Shown: positions 8,977-17,202 of the stretch, in pieces | Layout of the letters: every line of letters starts with the position of its first letter | Position numbering within the stretch: the first letter of the stretch is position 1 | Origin: Bradymonadales bacterium | GTDB taxonomy: Bacteria; Myxococcota_A; Bradymonadia; JAFGEP01 | Assembly (NCBI GenBank): GCA_016931535.1 | Contig: JAFGEP010000044.1 | Coordinates: forward strand, 1-64,000 | Length of the DNA: 64,000 bases | Reading direction: 5' to 3' | Made by a program: the position numbers and the translations under genes | The notes under the pieces: model-generated | Told to the model about the DNA's origin: nothing | Database searches by the model: none | Seen by the model: the letters and a program-made list of their open reading frames with translations, nothing else

Positions 8977-10161
8977 GTGAACAAGAAAAAACAAGGCATC
9001 CTGATCGTGCTCGATTCGGTCGGCATCGGCGCCCTGCCCGATGCCGCCTCCTTTGGCGATGAGGGAGCGGACACCCTGGGCCACATCGCCGGTGCTACCA
9101 CGCTGGTGCTGCCCAACCTGGCGGCACTCGGTCTGGGTAACATCGACCGGCCCACCCCACTTCCAGGGATCCCGCCCCAAGGGTACCCCAGGGGCGCCTA
9201 CGGCCGCATGGCCGAGCTTTCCCTGGGGAAAGACACCAGCACCGGCCACTGGGAGATGATGGGGGTCATCACCCGCACCCCATTTCGCACCTACCCCCAG
9301 GGCTTTCCCCCGGAGCTCCTGGAGGCCTTCATCCAGGAGGCGAGCCTGTCCGGCGTACTCGGCAACAAGCCCGCCTCCGGGACCGTCATCATCGAGGAGC
9401 TCGGTCCCGAGCACTGCGCAACCGGGAAACCGATCGTCTACACCAGCGGCGATCCGGTCTTCCAGATTGCAGCCCATGAAGAGGTCATCCCCATCGAACG
9501 GCTGTACCAGCTTTGCGAGATCGCATACCGGCTGGTGCTGCCCTATGGTCTGTCTCGCGTCATCGCCCGGCCCTTCATCGGCAAGTGGCCGAGCTACGAG
9601 CGGACCTACCGCCGCAAAGACTACACCGTGCCTCCGCCCGAGCCGAGCACCCTGGTGAAGCTCAAGGAACGCGACATCGCGGTCACTTCCATCGGCAAGA
9701 TCGAGGCCATCTACTCGGGACAGGGGATCACCTCTCAGCTGGATGCCAAGAGCAACATCCACGCGGTGGAGATGGTCGCCCAGTGTATGAAGGAGGCCCA
9801 GGGGGATCTGGTCTTCGCCAACCTGGTGGACTTCGACTCCAAGTACGGGCACCGGCGCAACCCGGACGGCTATGCCCGAGCCCTGGAGGAGTTCGACCGT
9901 CTGTTGCCCGGACTGATCGACCTGATGGGCAGCGAGGACCTGATGATCATCACCGCCGATCACGGCAATGACCCGACCTTCAAGGGGACCGATCACACCC
10001 GGGAACATGTTCCACTGCTGGCCACCGGAAGCTGGGTACGACCAGTGAACCTGGGAACGCGGCAGTCCTTTGCCGACATCGGAGCAACGGTGGCCAGCTT
10101 CTTCGGTCACCCCGATGCATCGATCTTCGGAACCAGCTTTCTCGAAGAGATCGGAGGCTGA
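8977..10161 (+). CDS. deoB: Phosphopentomutase
   Basis: 394 residues. DeoB interconverts ribose (or deoxyribose) 1-phosphate and 5-phosphate in nucleoside salvage. It is an alkaline-phosphatase-superfamily metalloenzyme: ILIVLDSVGIGALPDA carries the first metal Asp, GKDTSTGHWEMMG carries the phosphorylated Thr, and ITADHGNDPTFKGTDHTREH carries the remaining metal-binding Asp and His residues. The start is taken as GTG at 8977 (VNKKKQG); an in-frame GTG at 8956 would add 7 residues. deoB heads a plus-strand run with an M50 protease and an archaemetzincin, which are unrelated in function. Confidence 0.95.
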   Translation: MNKKKQGILIVLDSVGIGALPDAASFGDEGADTLGHIAGATTLVLPNLAALGLGNIDRPTPLPGIPPQGYPRGAYGRMAELSLGKDTSTGHWEMMGVITRTPFRTYPQGFPPELLEAFIQEASLSGVLGNKPASGTVIIEELGPEHCATGKPIVYTSGDPVFQIAAHEEVIPIERLYQLCEIAYRLVLPYGLSRVIARPFIGKWPSYERTYRRKDYTVPPPEPSTLVKLKERDIAVTSIGKIEAIYSGQGITSQLDAKSNIHAVEMVAQCMKEAQGDLVFANLVDFDSKYGHRRNPDGYARALEEFDRLLPGLIDLMGSEDLMIITADHGNDPTFKGTDHTREHVPLLATGSWVRPVNLGTRQSFADIGATVASFFGHPDASIFGTSFLEEIGG

Positions 10162-10257
10162 GATGTGCAATGGACCGCTGCGACTCCGAACAGTTGCTGC
10201 AGTGCGGCAGCGGATTCGGATAGACGCAGGAGCAACGGTGCTTAGGTTATTGTTGTC

Positions 10258-10956
10258 ATGTTGATGGGCCAAGGAAACAAGTACCGCCTCTTCAGACTGT
10301 TCGGCTTCCCGGTCTACGTCCAGTCCTCCATCCTGATCCTCCTGGTCTTCTACCTACTGCTCGGCTCCGGGGGGGGAGCCCCCGGCATCCTCTCGGCACT
10401 TCTCTTCGCGGTGGTGGCCTTCGCCAGCATCCTGGTCCACGAGTTGGGACACGCCTTCATGATCCGAAGACTGGGCCTGGGTGAAAGTAGCATCATCCTG
10501 CACGGATTGGGTGGACTGACACAATGGCGCTCCATGCCCGATCGACGCCAGCGGATCCTGGTATCGCTGGCCGGTCCGGCCGCCGGTCTTCTGCTCGGAT
10601 GCATCACCCTGGTCTTCTACCTCCTGTTCGGCCTGCCCGATGAGTTCCTGTTGCGGGTGCTCGTCGTTGGCCTGCTCTGGATCAACCTGGGATGGAGCCT
10701 CGTCAACCTGCTGCCGGTCTGGCCTCTGGATGGCGGACAGGTGCTGCGAACCGCATTGGACAACCGGAGACGTTCCCAGGTGGAAGCTGCCGTCTCCTCC
10801 CTGAAGGTCTCGATGGCCACCGCCGGCGTGGTCGTCGTGGCAGCACTGGCCTTCCGTTACCTCTTTGTAGCCGTCCTGTTCGGATTGATCCTCTGGTCCA
10901 ACTACAACGAATACAAACAGATCAACAACCCGCCCGAGTCCTTCTACGGCTACTGA
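10258..10956 (+). CDS. Site-2-protease family (M50) intramembrane metalloprotease
   Basis: 232 residues, almost all hydrophobic, with about six membrane segments. Zinc ligands are in HELGHAF (third segment, about residues 61-65) and in NLLPVWPLDGGQVL (about 148-161), the HExxH and NxxPxxxLDGG signatures of S2P enzymes. These cleave membrane-spanning substrates inside the bilayer. No PDZ or CBS domain is present, making this a minimal M50 protein. It sits 96 nt after deoB and 34 nt before a secreted metalloprotease-like lipoprotein. The substrate is unknown; proximity to an ECF sigma factor (2 kb away) does not by itself suggest a RseP-like role. Confidence 0.9.
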   Translation: MLMGQGNKYRLFRLFGFPVYVQSSILILLVFYLLLGSGGGAPGILSALLFAVVAFASILVHELGHAFMIRRLGLGESSIILHGLGGLTQWRSMPDRRQRILVSLAGPAAGLLLGCITLVFYLLFGLPDEFLLRVLVVGLLWINLGWSLVNLLPVWPLDGGQVLRTALDNRRRSQVEAAVSSLKVSMATAGVVVVAALAFRYLFVAVLFGLILWSNYNEYKQINNPPESFYGY

Positions 10957-10990
10957 GGATGAGAACTCCGGCGGAATAGAACAGGTCCCC

Positions 10991-11725
10991 ATGCCCATCA
11001 GACCGCTGATCCTGGCCGTCCTGTTGGCGGCATCTACCGGATGCACCCCTTCCTCTGCACAGCAACCGAGCGAAGACCACCCCGCTCTGGCCGACGTGCC
11101 ACAACAAGATTCTGCCCAGACGCAGAGCGAACAGCGGCCTTCTGCCTTTGACCTGGCGCAACAGGCCAACTATCAGCCCCAGGTCCACCTGCGCTCGGTG
11201 GATTGTATCGCCATCCAGCCCTTTTCCGCGGTTCCGGAGGAACAGATCTCCACCGTGTCCGATGTGCTGCAAGCGCTGTACGGTGTCCAGATCCGCCTGC
11301 TGGAACCGGTGGAGCACCCCGCTTCAGCCTGGTATGAGCCGCGCCGGCGATGGCGCGCCGAGCGGCTCCTGGATTTCCTGGAAACCCTGCTCCCGGAAGA
11401 TTGCGATCGGATCCTCGGTATGACCACCCAGGACATCTCGACCACCAAGGGCGAGCATCGCGACTGGGGCATCCTTGGACTGGCCAACATGCCCGGACCA
11501 GCCGCCGTGATCTCCTTTTTCCGATGCCAGCGGAGAGTCCGAGAGGTCCCCCCCCTCGAGCGGCTACGACGACTCGCCGTTCACGAGATCGGACACACCT
11601 TGGGATTGCCTCATTGCCCCACCGTGGGCTGCTTCATGGAAGACGCCGAAGGCACGGTGACCACCCTCGACCGCGAGACCTTCCTGTGCAACATCTGCCG
11701 GCGCCGCCTGGAGTCGATCCCCTGA
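10991..11725 (+). CDS. Archaemetzincin-like zinc metalloprotease lipoprotein
   Basis: 244 residues. The signal peptide ends in a lipobox (AASTGC, Cys 18). The body matches archaemetzincin: HEIGHTLGLPHC at 198-209 gives three zinc His and the family Cys, followed by C214, M216 and the CNIC pair (233-236) of the second, structural zinc site. Archaemetzincins are putative metallopeptidases with a role not firmly established. Here the protein is predicted to be exported and lipid-anchored, unusual for a family that is generally cytosolic. The 3' end is repeated in frame downstream (see 11752-11800). It converges with the roadblock gene. Confidence 0.85.
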   Translation: MPIRPLILAVLLAASTGCTPSSAQQPSEDHPALADVPQQDSAQTQSEQRPSAFDLAQQANYQPQVHLRSVDCIAIQPFSAVPEEQISTVSDVLQALYGVQIRLLEPVEHPASAWYEPRRRWRAERLLDFLETLLPEDCDRILGMTTQDISTTKGEHRDWGILGLANMPGPAAVISFFRCQRRVREVPPLERLRRLAVHEIGHTLGLPHCPTVGCFMEDAEGTVTTLDRETFLCNICRRRLESIP

Positions 11726-11800
11726 GGCCGGGAGAACCGGACAACCGCTCCCGACCGCGAGACCTTCCTGTGCGACATCTGCCGGCGCCGCCTGGAATCG
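11668..11800 (+). repeat. Tandem 49-bp repeat spanning the archaemetzincin 3' end
   Basis: The segment 11668-11716, which encodes DRETFLCNICRRRLES, recurs at 11752-11800 with 47 of 49 bases identical (Asn changes to Asp, and one silent change). The copies are 84 bp apart, a multiple of three, so the second copy is in the same frame and ends in its own TAG at 11801. The two are separated by the TGA stop of the gene and 9 sense codons. This looks like a recent local duplication of the zinc-ligand tail. Confidence 0.9.
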
Positions 11801-11832
11801 TAGCGAAAAAGTCCGGTGGGGTAGAAGATCCG

Positions 11833-12300
11833 TCAGTTCCGCATGGTCCGGATGATCCGGTCCACACCCCTGGCCACATGGGCCACCCCTTCATCAAGGT
11901 CGGCGGTATCTCCAATGCCACACAGAACCAGCAGCGGATGCTCCCCCTGGACAGACAACGTGCAGAGCGCGATCTGCTCCTCATCGATGTCCGGGCAGAC
12001 CTCCCACATATAGCCGAGCGAACGGCCAAAAAGCGCGGGAGGGGTGGAGATCAGCCAGGGGATCTGCGCAGACAGGCCATCGATTACGCGTCGACTGCCG
12101 GCCGAGGCCACTACCTCGCCGAAATCGTCACAGAGGACCATGGCTTGCAGGGCGAGCTGCTGCTGGACATGCTCCAGCTGATACCCCAACGCCTCCTGCC
12201 TGGAATCGCTGCGATGGATTCGCCGCTCCGACCACTCCTCGTACTCGCCTGTGGATTCGGCAGAGGACTCGTCATCCCATCGGTCCGGATCGGTTCCCAT
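11833..12300 (-). CDS. Roadblock/LC7-like domain protein
   Basis: 155 residues. The acidic N-terminus (about 45 residues) is followed by the roadblock/LC7 pattern: QLALQAMVLCDDFGEVVASAGS and a C-terminal strand pair (QIALCTLSVQGEHPLLVLCG) with a final helix. In bacteria such proteins dimerise and commonly act as regulators or partners of small Ras-like GTPases (MglB type). No GTPase gene is adjacent. The ATG at 12300 has GGAGGG 4 nt upstream and is preferred over a longer frame. It converges on the archaemetzincin gene. Confidence 0.7.
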   Translation of the reverse strand: MGTDPDRWDDESSAESTGEYEEWSERRIHRSDSRQEALGYQLEHVQQQLALQAMVLCDDFGEVVASAGSRRVIDGLSAQIPWLISTPPALFGRSLGYMWEVCPDIDEEQIALCTLSVQGEHPLLVLCGIGDTADLDEGVAHVARGVDRIIRTMRN

Positions 12301-12447
12301 GGATCCCTCCTGGATTGGCAGGGGCCGATATCCTACATCGACCCACAATGCATGACACAGTAGTACAGGAGGGCGAGGGTGGCAAAAAGTCGTCGTGTAC
12401 AACGTGACGAGGTGTTGTGGTCGCCAACAGCGGTCTTCTGTTCGCGT

Positions 12448-13818
12448 TCAGTCCGCGCAGCACCGAAACCCGGTGCTGTAATCCCAGTAGTAGACGTTGT
12501 GGGCTTCGGTGGTGTAGAGGCAACCTTCGCCTTTGATGGATGTGTCCACGTAGAACCCTCCTTTGAAGGTACCCTGAGGGTCGTCCACCCACTCGTGGAG
12601 GTTGCCCATCATGTCGCACATCCCGTCGTGGCTGAGACAGCCGGAGTTGGCTCCTGTGAGGTCGAGGGAGTCCTCCAGCTGGTTGATGCAGGGGTGGCCG
12701 AGCTCGGACCAGATCCAGGAATCGGTGGTGCCAAAATACTCGACCACCGGGTGAACCGCCCGGGCGTCGTTACAGACCCCAGGCTGGCGGGTGTTGCCGT
12801 AGGGGTAGATGGTGTTTTCAGGGCCGCGGCAGGCAAGAGACCATTCGGTCAGGCTGCACAGCCGTTTTCCTGCCCGCTCGCAAGCCGCCTGGGCCTGGAG
12901 CTGGTTGATGTACCCCTGGGGAACGGCTCCCGGGGCACTGACCGCCCTGACCTGGCGCTCCCCCGGGTTGAAATAGGGAGACCAGGGGGCTTCCGTTCCA
13001 CCATCCAGGACCTCCACCAGGAAGGCTTCCCATCGGTCCATGCAGAATGTGCCCTCCCCAACCGGCGCCATACCGGGAGGGCAGCCTCCCAGGCCAGCTG
13101 GTGTCACGATGCCGAGATTGGGCTGGGGGACCTGCTCTGCGGTGCACTCCGACGGGGAGTCTTCATCGGGCAGGCATACCTGAGTGGAAACCGAAGGTTC
13201 ATTGAAGCGGGTGCGGGTCACACATCGGTATCCTTCGCGACATCCTCCGGAGGGAAAAAGCGACCAGTCACATCGCGACACGCAGATCCCCTGGCCGGAG
13301 GTGTCCGGATCCTGGATACAGAACGTGACGGCATCTTCGGGATCGGTCGAATCGGGGCACAACTGGGTACACCACAGGGAGCACATCCCGTTGGGGTAGC
13401 CATCGGTCAAGCAGATGGAGCTTGTATAATCACAGCTCTCCTCCGAGGTGCAGGCTCCCCCGATCCAGCCCTGGTTGGGGATCTGGCCGCCGTCGCCGGG
13501 CAGATCGGCCGCCGCCTGGTCGCTCACGGGCTGATCCGCCGGCAGATCTCCGGTCCCATCCGGCAGATCGGAAGGTTGGACATCCACAGGCGAGCCCGAT
13601 CCCTCGTCGCCATCGAGATCCTGCAGCAGGTCACCGTCAACTGGAGCATCTGCGGGCTCTCCATCAACCGGCAGGTCCTCACGGCCATCCGCCACCGGAT
13701 CGGAAGACCGATCCCAGGGTACGGTCTCTGTCGCGACGCAGGAAGCGATCACGACGCCGGTCGCCAGCAGGACCGCTGCCTGTTGAAGAAAGGATCTCCT
13801 CGAGAGCATGTCGGACAC
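12448..13818 (-). CDS. FGE/SUMF1-like lipoprotein with Tat signal and Cys-rich domain
   Basis: About 456 residues. A twin-arginine signal (SRRSFLQ) is directly followed by a hydrophobic segment and lipobox (VIASC), so the protein should be exported folded and lipid-anchored. A tether of about 90 residues is Asp/Pro-rich, then a Cys-rich module (CTSEESCDYTSS, CSLWCTQLC), then a formylglycine-generating-enzyme-like domain (GEGTFCMDRWEAF, GKRLCSLTEWSLACRG, MMGNLHEWVDD, STGFRCCAD). Most family members are not true sulfatase activators, and no sulfatase is nearby. Start is uncertain between GTG 13818, with AAGG 5 nt upstream, and ATG 13809. Confidence 0.85.
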   Translation of the reverse strand: MSDMLSRRSFLQQAAVLLATGVVIASCVATETVPWDRSSDPVADGREDLPVDGEPADAPVDGDLLQDLDGDEGSGSPVDVQPSDLPDGTGDLPADQPVSDQAAADLPGDGGQIPNQGWIGGACTSEESCDYTSSICLTDGYPNGMCSLWCTQLCPDSTDPEDAVTFCIQDPDTSGQGICVSRCDWSLFPSGGCREGYRCVTRTRFNEPSVSTQVCLPDEDSPSECTAEQVPQPNLGIVTPAGLGGCPPGMAPVGEGTFCMDRWEAFLVEVLDGGTEAPWSPYFNPGERQVRAVSAPGAVPQGYINQLQAQAACERAGKRLCSLTEWSLACRGPENTIYPYGNTRQPGVCNDARAVHPVVEYFGTTDSWIWSELGHPCINQLEDSLDLTGANSGCLSHDGMCDMMGNLHEWVDDPQGTFKGGFYVDTSIKGEGCLYTTEAHNVYYWDYSTGFRCCAD

Positions 13819-14193
13819 CGATCCCTTGAGTTCGCCCAGACGGTACACTCCCTGATCGTTCTACAGGAAACCGGGCTTGGGGGAAACACGGGCCGCAGGA
13901 GCCGATGGGTGAACGGGTCGCCCCTTCCTGGCGTGATGCTCCCTCTGTTGGGGTTCTTCCATGGGGATGATGGAGCCTGTACCCCGAGCTATATTTCGGA
14001 TCGATCGGGATCATGGCCTAGACGAGTTCTCGAGGAAGACTTAGACCGATCGGGAACGCTCCGGCGTTTCCAGTTCGTGGCCTGGAGAAGAAGACCACAG
14101 GTGCAGCCTCGAATCCAGGCGGCCGGTATCGGCCGGTTCCGTGCACCCGTTGCGGTGTGACGGAACAAGCGGTGTACTTGGGAGAAAACGACC
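13819..14193. other. Intergenic stretch between divergent genes
   Basis: 375 bases separating the FGE-like lipoprotein (leftward) from the subtilase (rightward), so it should contain promoters for both. I see an AT-richer island around 13989-13997 (AGCTATATTTCGG), suitable as a -10 element on either strand, but no good -35 partner. A near-palindrome GGGAACGC-TCCG-GCGTTTCC occurs around 14050. Long frames running through here on the plus strand are antisense shadows of the neighbouring gene. Confidence 0.45.
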
Positions 14194-15675
14194 ATGCCTT
14201 TACTGGATATTCTGACCATCGGGCTGTCAGTCGCCGGAATGTGGGAGCTGGGTCGGTGCCGTGTAGCCCGTCTGCGCTATGGACAGCATCGGAAGGGCAG
14301 GGTGGGATGGCTGTTGATCATGGTAGCCATCGCCGTTCGTCTGGCACTTGGACCTCACCGGTGGCCCCTCGATCTGGTGATCACGGCGCGTGACCTGGGA
14401 TTCGGCCTGATCGCCGCCTCCTACCAGCTGCTGGTGAAGCGATCCAACCCCCGACCCTGGTTCATCTGGGGGGTGTTGCTGGTTGCACTGTGGGCCGGGT
14501 ATCGGTTCGGCCCTGGACGTGACGGACGGATCGAGCTGCTGGTCGAGCTGGGGCCTGACGACCATGTCGGCGAGATCCAACGGATCCTGGAAGACCACGA
14601 CGCCCGATGGGAGCAGGCCTTCCCCTCGATCAGCCTGGAGCAAGACGAGGATCTGGCCCAGTACTACCTGGTTGCATGTCCCGCTCGCCGGGCGGAGGCC
14701 TTGCGGGAAGCGCTGCGCCTCGACCGGGAGAACGTGGACAGCGTGCAGATCAACGAGCGGGTGTCGCTGGTTCCCCCCATCCGGGGCTCGATGACCCCGA
14801 CCTTGCATGGCTGGGATGTCACCGACGATCCAAGAGGTGCCGATCAATGGGGGCTGCAGCAGTCCGGAGGGATCGAGGCGTTGCGCCTGCTCAAGAATGC
14901 AAGACCCGTTCGAGCGGCAACGGTCGCCATCCTGGATACCGGCGTCGATTCCGGCCACGTCGAGCTGGGCCGAGTGTTTCTCCCCAGCCCGGGAGGAGAG
15001 GATGGTCACGGCCACGGCACCCATTGCGCCGGAATCGCCGGTGCTATCGCCAACAACGGACTCGGCATCGCCTCGCTCAACCTGGACGGACGCTTCCTGC
15101 AGATCGCCAGCTACCCGGCCCTTACCAGGCATGGCCACGGGACTATCGAATCCATCGCCCAGGCCATCATCGATGCCACCCAGGGAGGGGTTGACGTGAT
15201 CTCCCTCTCCCTTGGCGGCTATCATCCGGAGCCCCCCAAGGCCCAGGTGGATGCCATCGAGTTCGCCCTGCGGTCGGGGGTCATCGTGGTGGCGGCCGCC
15301 GGCAACAACGGCGAAGATGCGCGCCACCACGCCCCAGCAAACATCCCCGGTGTCATCGCCGTGGCGGCCGTGGATCGCGAGGGCCGTCGCGCCCCCTTCT
15401 CCAACGGCAACACCTCTCTTCAACGCCCCATCGCAGCACCAGGGGTGGATATCCTTTCTCTGGCGCCCGGTGGCGACTACGTCTCCTACAGCGGCACCTC
15501 CATGGCCACCCCGATGGTTGCCGGACTTCTGGGCTTGATGCGGTCCCTCGATCCCAACCTCACCGCGGAGCAGGCTTACCGGATCCTGGCGGATACCGGC
15601 GATCGAGGAGCAGACGCCGACCGGGTCGGAAGGACGATCAACATGGGAAACGCCATCCGACGGCTTCTGCGTTGA
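14194..15675 (+). CDS. Membrane-anchored S8 (subtilisin-like) serine protease
   Basis: 493 residues. The N-terminal 105 residues hold three or four hydrophobic segments (e.g. WLLIMVAIAVRLALG and WFIWGVLLVALWAGY). A region of about 120 residues resembling an inhibitor I9-like prodomain (IELLVELGPDDHVGEI) precedes the catalytic domain. The triad is Asp248 (AILDTGVDSGH), His277 (GHGTHCAGI) and Ser436 (GTSMATPMVAG), with the oxyanion Asn in AAAGNNG. The protease should sit on the outer face of the membrane. The ATG at 14194 has GGGAG about 10 nt upstream. Active-site residues are all intact. Confidence 0.92.
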   Translation: MPLLDILTIGLSVAGMWELGRCRVARLRYGQHRKGRVGWLLIMVAIAVRLALGPHRWPLDLVITARDLGFGLIAASYQLLVKRSNPRPWFIWGVLLVALWAGYRFGPGRDGRIELLVELGPDDHVGEIQRILEDHDARWEQAFPSISLEQDEDLAQYYLVACPARRAEALREALRLDRENVDSVQINERVSLVPPIRGSMTPTLHGWDVTDDPRGADQWGLQQSGGIEALRLLKNARPVRAATVAILDTGVDSGHVELGRVFLPSPGGEDGHGHGTHCAGIAGAIANNGLGIASLNLDGRFLQIASYPALTRHGHGTIESIAQAIIDATQGGVDVISLSLGGYHPEPPKAQVDAIEFALRSGVIVVAAAGNNGEDARHHAPANIPGVIAVAAVDREGRRAPFSNGNTSLQRPIAAPGVDILSLAPGGDYVSYSGTSMATPMVAGLLGLMRSLDPNLTAEQAYRILADTGDRGADADRVGRTINMGNAIRRLLR

Positions 15676-15714
15676 CTGGCCACTCGCCGGAGTGCGCTGG
15701 AAATCATGGCGTGG

Positions 15715-16194
15715 CTACTTGCGCCTTCTTTTGAGCGAGATGGTCAGGTCGAATCGGGCGACGGGCTCGTCACCGAGCTTGGAGGGAACGGTGGCCACCA
15801 CCCGGACCGAATCCTCCACCCGCACCTCGGACTCCTCCGCCCTGGCGACCAGAGCGCGAAGAGTCTCGCCCTGTTCGCAGGTGAAAAGCACATCGCCCTC
15901 AGCGCGTTTGAAGAACTCGGCGTGGTAGTCCTTGAACAAGAAGACCACCTTGTTGCCGCGCTTCTGGATCTCCTGCATGGCGATGAGGCCCCCGGCCACG
16001 TCGGCACCCACGCACAGCGCACCGAAGTACATGGCACCCACGTGGTTCTTCGACCTGCGCCGCAAGGGAAAGCGGACCACGCATCGGTTGTCGGTCAGCT
16101 CCTCCACCACCGGTCTGAGATGGGCGATGAGCGGGATCTTGGTCCAACCAAACAGGCGGACAAAGGCGGTATTCTTGAGATTGCTGAGTTTCAT
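15715..16194 (-). CDS. DUF4442 (hotdog-fold thioesterase-like) protein
   Basis: 159 residues matching DUF4442, a PaaI/YiiD-like hotdog-fold family: NRCVVRFPLRRRSKNHVGAM, then YFGALCVGADVAGGLIAMQE, with the long central helix of hotdog proteins. Members are presumed acyl-CoA or acyl-ACP thioesterases, but the substrate and the activity of this group are not settled. The gene converges with the subtilase gene 39 nt away and is divergent from the next lipoprotein. Start ATG at 16194. Confidence 0.8.
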   Translation of the reverse strand: MKLSNLKNTAFVRLFGWTKIPLIAHLRPVVEELTDNRCVVRFPLRRRSKNHVGAMYFGALCVGADVAGGLIAMQEIQKRGNKVVFLFKDYHAEFFKRAEGDVLFTCEQGETLRALVARAEESEVRVEDSVRVVATVPSKLGDEPVARFDLTISLKRRRK

Positions 16195-16371
16195 CGGTTG
16201 GTCTACAGTAGGTTGATGATTGCCGCTCGCTCATTGTTCACCGAAACCGGTCCAGGTCAAGCGGTACAAGTCGACCGAGGTTCCCTCTTTTCCGGCTTCC
16301 TCACCCGTTTGCCGATGAAAAGGCCATCCTCGAAACCTCACCTTCTCGATCCTCTCGGTGCCACCTCGCCC

Positions 16372-17202
16372 ATGCGACTGCCGAGCAGGGTGGTCCCACC
16401 AGCCTTCTTGCCCAGGGGCAAGGTGGTGATCATCGGCAACTGCCTGGGCGCACTGGCCGCCGCTCTTCTGCTGTTGGGGTGCGGCTCGACCTCTTCGTCA
16501 CTGCGGGAAAACGGCTGTCCCCAGGATCTCCCCTGCCCGAGATCGGCCCGCTGCTCCTGCCAGGTCGTCGGCTCGCAGGTCATCGAGGAGGTCGACTACG
16601 GCCAGGATGGCATCATCGACTGGCGGACCGTCCACCACTATGGCACCGAAGGACGGCGAGTACGAGATGAGCGCCATTTTCTTGTGCAGGGGGCATCCGA
16701 CGAGGTCTGGAGCTACACCTACGATGACCGGGGAGACCTGGTCGAGGTCTCTCTGGACAGCGGGGCGGATGGCACCATCGATCGGCTCATCCGATATGCC
16801 TACGACGCTCGGGGCTACCGCTCGACGGCCAGCATCGATGAGGGGGCGGACGGTTCGATCGACCAACGCGGGGTGTATCGACACGATGATCGAGGCAACC
16901 TGGTGCTCGAAGAGCTCGACCGAGATGGCGACGGCCTGGCGGACAGCCGTACCACCTATTCCTACGACCGTCGGGGCCATCGAGTCGGCATGGAGTACGA
17001 TGACGGCGCGGATGGAAGCGTCGATCGACGGTGCCTCTACGATCCGCCCTGTGCTCCGCCCTTCGTCACCTGCTCGTCAGACGCCTGTGAGTGGATCGGC
17101 CGCTCACAGCCCGAACAGAGGAAAGAGGTGCTCCCGATGAAACTCGATCAGCCGGTCGACCTCTGCCACCAGCGAGTCCCGATCCGGCCCACCAGCATAT
17201 AG
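16372..17202 (+). CDS. Lipoprotein with Asp/Gly-rich repeats
   Basis: About 276 residues. The signal peptide (VVIIGNCLGALAAALLLLGC) ends at a lipobox Cys. The body consists of about five repeats of 24-26 residues with the core DGADGxIDxxxxYxYDxRG, for example in DSGADGTIDRLIRYAYDARG. The acidic cores resemble Ca-binding DxDxDG loops, and the YxYDxRG part resembles YD/RHS repeats, but no RHS core is present. Start uncertain: ATG 16372 gives a normal lipoprotein signal, ATG 16315 adds 19 residues. The last 33 codons overlap the convergent HDAC-family gene by 99 nt, so the true C-terminus may be as predicted or may be affected by a sequencing error. Confidence 0.68.
   Translation: MRLPSRVVPPAFLPRGKVVIIGNCLGALAAALLLLGCGSTSSSLRENGCPQDLPCPRSARCSCQVVGSQVIEEVDYGQDGIIDWRTVHHYGTEGRRVRDERHFLVQGASDEVWSYTYDDRGDLVEVSLDSGADGTIDRLIRYAYDARGYRSTASIDEGADGSIDQRGVYRHDDRGNLVLEELDRDGDGLADSRTTYSYDRRGHRVGMEYDDGADGSVDRRCLYDPPCAPPFVTCSSDACEWIGRSQPEQRKEVLPMKLDQPVDLCHQRVPIRPTSI

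Noticed and set aside
8941..10272. A 443-residue frame on the minus strand
   Set aside because: It mirrors deoB on the other strand and carries no recognisable domain.
12379..14160. A 593-residue frame on the plus strand
   Set aside because: It is antisense to the FGE-like lipoprotein gene and has low-complexity composition with no family similarity.
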